Below, one piece after another: positions 14,469 through 16,811 of a stretch of 16,811 nt of DNA. Both the position numbers and the translations under genes were made by a program. The notes under the pieces were generated by a model. The model made no database searches, was not told the DNA's origin, and was given only the letters and a program-made list of their open reading frames with translations. Positions within the stretch are counted from its first letter, which is position 1. Each line of letters opens with the position of its first letter. Source of the DNA: an uncultured Eubacteriales bacterium (GTDB lineage Bacteria > Bacillota > Clostridia > Oscillospirales > Oscillospiraceae); the NCBI GenBank assembly GCA_900554625.1, contig USHP01000011.1:1-16811 (forward strand). Direction: 5' to 3'.

Positions 14469-16451
14469 ATGGCAACAAAAAAACAAGAACAATATGGCAA
14501 TTCCAGCATCTCCATGCTCAAAGGAGAGGACCGGGTTCGTAAGCGCCCTGCGGTTATCTTCGGCTCTGATGATCTGGAAGGCTGCAAGCATGCGGTGTTT
14601 GAGATTCTCTCCAACGCCATCGACGAAGCCCGTGAGGGCCACGGCGATACCATTATCGTCACCCGCTACGAAGATTTGAGCGTGGAAGTGGAAGACTTCG
14701 GCCGGGGCTGCCCGGTGGATTATAACGAGAAAGAAAAACGGTACAACTGGGAACTGGTGTTCTGTGAAATGTACGCCGGCGGCAAGTACGGGGAAAATGG
14801 CGAAAATTACGAATATTCCCTGGGCCTGAACGGTTTGGGTTCCTGCGCGACCCAGTATGCATCCGAGTTTTTTGACGCAACCATCCGCCGGGATGGGTAC
14901 CGGTATGATCTGCACTTTGAGAAGGGCCGCAACGTCGGCGGCTTGAAAAAGCAGCCTACCGACCGGAAGAAAACCGGCTCCTGCTTCCGTTGGAAACCGG
15001 ATCGGGAAGTTTTCACCGATATCCGCATTCCCGTGGAGTACTACCGGGACGTGCTGCGCCGTCAGGCCGTGGTCAATAAAGGTATTACCTTCCGCTTCCG
15101 CAATCAGGTGGGTGGAAAGTTTGAAACCGAAGAATTCTGCTATGAAAACGGCATACGCCAGTATATTGAGGAATTGGTAGGGGACAACGCTTTCACCATG
15201 CCCGTCTACTGGGAAACGGAGCGCCGGGGCCGGGATGCGGAAAACCGTCCGGAAATGAAGCTGAAAATCACTGCGTCGTTCTGTTTCAGCAAACAGCTGA
15301 GCCATACGGAGTACTATCATAACTCCTCCTGGCTGGAATACGGCGGCAGCCCTGACCGGGCAGTGCGGCTGGGTTTTACCGCTGCTTTTGATAAATTCCT
15401 CCGGGATAACAACAAATACACCAAAAACGAAAGCAAAATCCTGTTCCAGGATATTCAGGACAGCCTGGTGTTGGTGACCAACTGCTTCTCCACCATCGGC
15501 TGCTTTGAAAACCAGACCAAAAAGTCTGTAAACTCCAAGTTTACCCAGGACGCCATGACGGCATTTTTCAAAGAGCAGCTGCAGGTCTGGTTTATTGAGA
15601 ACGCCCAGGAAGCAGCCAAGGCCGCCGAGCAGATCCTGGTGAATAAGCGGGCTAGAGAGTCTGCGGAAAAAACCAAGTCCAGCGTCAAGAAAAAGCTGTC
15701 CGGCTCCATCGATATTGCCAACCGGGTGCAGAAGTTTGTGGACTGCCGCAGCCGGGACACCAGCCGCCGGGAGCTGTATATCGTGGAGGGTGACTCCGCA
15801 CTGGGCAGCGTCAAGCAGAGCCGGGACGCAGAGTTCCAGGGCATCATGCCCGTCCGTGGAAAAATCCTGAACTGTCTGAAGGCGGATTACAGCAAAATCT
15901 TCGCTTCTCCCATCATTACCGATCTGATGAAGGTGTTGGGCTGCGGCGTGGAGGTCCAGGGGAAGAAAGCCAAGGAATTGAGCAGCTTCGACCTGGATAA
16001 TCTGCGCTGGAGCAAGGTGGTCATCTGTACCGATGCGGACGTGGATGGTTTCCAGATTCGCACCCTGATTCTGACCATGCTCTATCGTCTGTGCCCGACG
16101 CTGATTCGGGACGGCTATGTCTTTATCGCGGAATCTCCGCTGTTTGAAATCACCTGCAAGGACAAGACCTGGTTTGCCTACAACGAGCAGGAAAAGGTGA
16201 AAATCCTGAAAGAGCTGGAGGGCAAAAAAGTCACCATCCAGCGCTCCAAAGGTTTGGGCGAGAACGAGCCGGAAATGATGTGGATGACCACCATGAATCC
16301 GGAAACCCGCCGGCTCATCAAAGTCATGCCGGAGGACGCCGAGCGTACCGCCCACTACTTTGATGTTCTCCTGGGGGACGGCCTGCAGGAAAGAAAGAAC
16401 TTTATTGCGGAAAACGGAGCGAAATATCTGGAACTTGCCGATATTTCCTGA
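14469..16451 (+). CDS. Type IIA DNA topoisomerase B subunit, divergent GyrB/ParE-like
   Basis: ATPase subunit of a type IIA topoisomerase, 660 residues, near ParE/GyrB length. The GHKL ATPase keeps Glu45 and Asn49 (EILSNAIDEA) and Asp76 (EDFGRG), but the lid reads SLGLNGLGSCATQ rather than the usual SGGLHGVGASVV. The transducer keeps the QTK loop (Gln349-Thr-Lys351). The toprim domain has EGDSALGS (Glu440) and DADVDG (Asp522, 524, 526), with QRSKGLGENEPE following. Compared with housekeeping GyrB, changes include AGG to ALG after EGDS and QRYKGLGE to QRSKGLGE. The A subunit follows 42 nt later. ATG 14469 has an AAGGA site. It may act as topoisomerase IV or as an extra type IIA enzyme; sequence alone does not decide. 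Confidence 0.92.
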   Translation: MATKKQEQYGNSSISMLKGEDRVRKRPAVIFGSDDLEGCKHAVFEILSNAIDEAREGHGDTIIVTRYEDLSVEVEDFGRGCPVDYNEKEKRYNWELVFCEMYAGGKYGENGENYEYSLGLNGLGSCATQYASEFFDATIRRDGYRYDLHFEKGRNVGGLKKQPTDRKKTGSCFRWKPDREVFTDIRIPVEYYRDVLRRQAVVNKGITFRFRNQVGGKFETEEFCYENGIRQYIEELVGDNAFTMPVYWETERRGRDAENRPEMKLKITASFCFSKQLSHTEYYHNSSWLEYGGSPDRAVRLGFTAAFDKFLRDNNKYTKNESKILFQDIQDSLVLVTNCFSTIGCFENQTKKSVNSKFTQDAMTAFFKEQLQVWFIENAQEAAKAAEQILVNKRARESAEKTKSSVKKKLSGSIDIANRVQKFVDCRSRDTSRRELYIVEGDSALGSVKQSRDAEFQGIMPVRGKILNCLKADYSKIFASPIITDLMKVLGCGVEVQGKKAKELSSFDLDNLRWSKVVICTDADVDGFQIRTLILTMLYRLCPTLIRDGYVFIAESPLFEITCKDKTWFAYNEQEKVKILKELEGKKVTIQRSKGLGENEPEMMWMTTMNPETRRLIKVMPEDAERTAHYFDVLLGDGLQERKNFIAENGAKYLELADIS

Positions 16452-16493
16452 TGTTTTTCGGATGCTTTGTAACAAGTTGTAAAGGAGCCAACT

Positions 16494-16811
16494 ATGGCAC
16501 GCAAGAAACAGGAACCGGAACAGAATAAACGAAAAATCAATACCGACGGCATTATGGGACTTCACGGCTCCACCACGGAACAGCCCATTTCCGAAACGCT
16601 GGAGCTGAACTACATGCCCTATGCCATGTCGGTTATTGTCTCCCGGGCCATTCCCGAGATTGACGGATTCAAGCCTTCCCATCGGAAGCTGCTGTATACC
16701 ATGTACAAAATGGGCCTGCTCACCGGCGGCAGGACGAAATCCGCCAATATTGTGGGCCAGACCATGCGGCTCAACCCCCACGGCGACGCGGCCATTTACG
16801 ACACCATGGTG
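16494..16811 (+). CDS. Type IIA DNA topoisomerase A subunit, GyrA/ParC-like (cut by window edge)
   Basis: The first 106 residues of the DNA-breaking subunit that partners the B subunit just upstream. The region IPEIDGFKPSHRKLLYTMYK matches the usual LPDVRDGLKPVHRRILYAM of GyrA/ParC. KSANIVGQTM and NPHGDAAIYDTMV match KSARIVGDVM and HPHGDSAVYDAMV. The catalytic tyrosine lies beyond the window. The position equivalent to E. coli GyrA Ser83 is Ala99, while Asp87 is kept as Asp103. An N-terminal extension of about 30 residues (MARKKQEPEQNKRKINTDGI) precedes the core. ATG 16494 has AAAGGAG six bases upstream. GyrA versus ParC cannot be settled without the C-terminal domain. Confidence 0.92.
   Translation, partial: MARKKQEPEQNKRKINTDGIMGLHGSTTEQPISETLELNYMPYAMSVIVSRAIPEIDGFKPSHRKLLYTMYKMGLLTGGRTKSANIVGQTMRLNPHGDAAIYDTMV

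Noticed and set aside
14314..14478. An N-terminal extension of the FAD/Rieske protein
   Set aside because: It overlaps the divergent promoter region and the start of the topoisomerase gene. ATG 14313 has an excellent ribosome site and begins the family fold.
14406..16781. A 791-codon open frame on the minus strand, antisense to the topoisomerase B gene
   Set aside because: Same codon-bias effect. The plus-strand frame is an unmistakable topoisomerase with promoter and ribosome site; the antisense translation has no recognisable domain.
1..16811. Mobile elements, CRISPR arrays, toxin-antitoxin or phage-defence genes
   Set aside because: I looked on both strands and saw no transposase, integrase, repeat-spacer array or known defence domain. 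All sizeable genes are chromosomal housekeeping or conserved accessory families.

Overview
The window looks like ordinary chromosome from a moderately GC-rich Gram-positive anaerobe of class Clostridia, most likely an Oscillospirales/Ruminococcaceae-type gut bacterium. This is inferred from strong AGGAGG ribosome sites, consensus sigma-A promoters (TTGACA-17-TATAAT type), a DUF1858 redox protein, a trmK/Nif3 pair, ammonia-dependent asparagine synthetase and a divergent second-type GyrB/ParE-like topoisomerase. No species can be named from the sequence. I see no insertion sequence, phage, CRISPR array or other mobile element.

Nearly everything to about 14.3 kb is on the minus strand, in short transcription units separated by clear rho-independent terminators. 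Reading + coordinates upward: rplL (cut by the window edge) and rplJ sit behind an L10-type attenuator leader (1-967). Next comes a cytidylate-kinase-like protein (1025-1660). asnA (2057-3067) is followed by a probable unlisted 52-residue small ORF and a strong hairpin (1764-1963). An alpha/beta hydrolase is coupled to a HAD phosphatase (3206-4835). metY-metA (4908-7142) together make homocysteine from homoserine by acetylation and direct sulfhydrylation. A membrane-anchored metallophosphoesterase (7243-8091) follows, then tRNA-Ser(GCU) (8221-8312) and a YebC-family protein (8468-9202).

From 9282 to 12901 there is a tight minus-strand cluster, in transcription order DUF1858 protein, terminator, trmK, LTA-synthase-like membrane sulfatase, Nif3-like protein. 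A FAD oxidoreductase with a C-terminal Rieske domain (13000-14313) is transcribed divergently from a type IIA topoisomerase pair on the plus strand. That pair is a GyrB/ParE-like B subunit (14469-16451) and the start of its A subunit (16494 to the edge).

No complete novel system is evident. The leads most worth a second look are the divergent topoisomerase pair with Ala at the quinolone-contact serine position, an ACG codon where the start of the LTA-synthase-like gene should be, the 52-residue ORF after asnA, the metallophosphoesterase with two substituted active-site histidines, and the terminator sitting directly on the trmK ribosome site.
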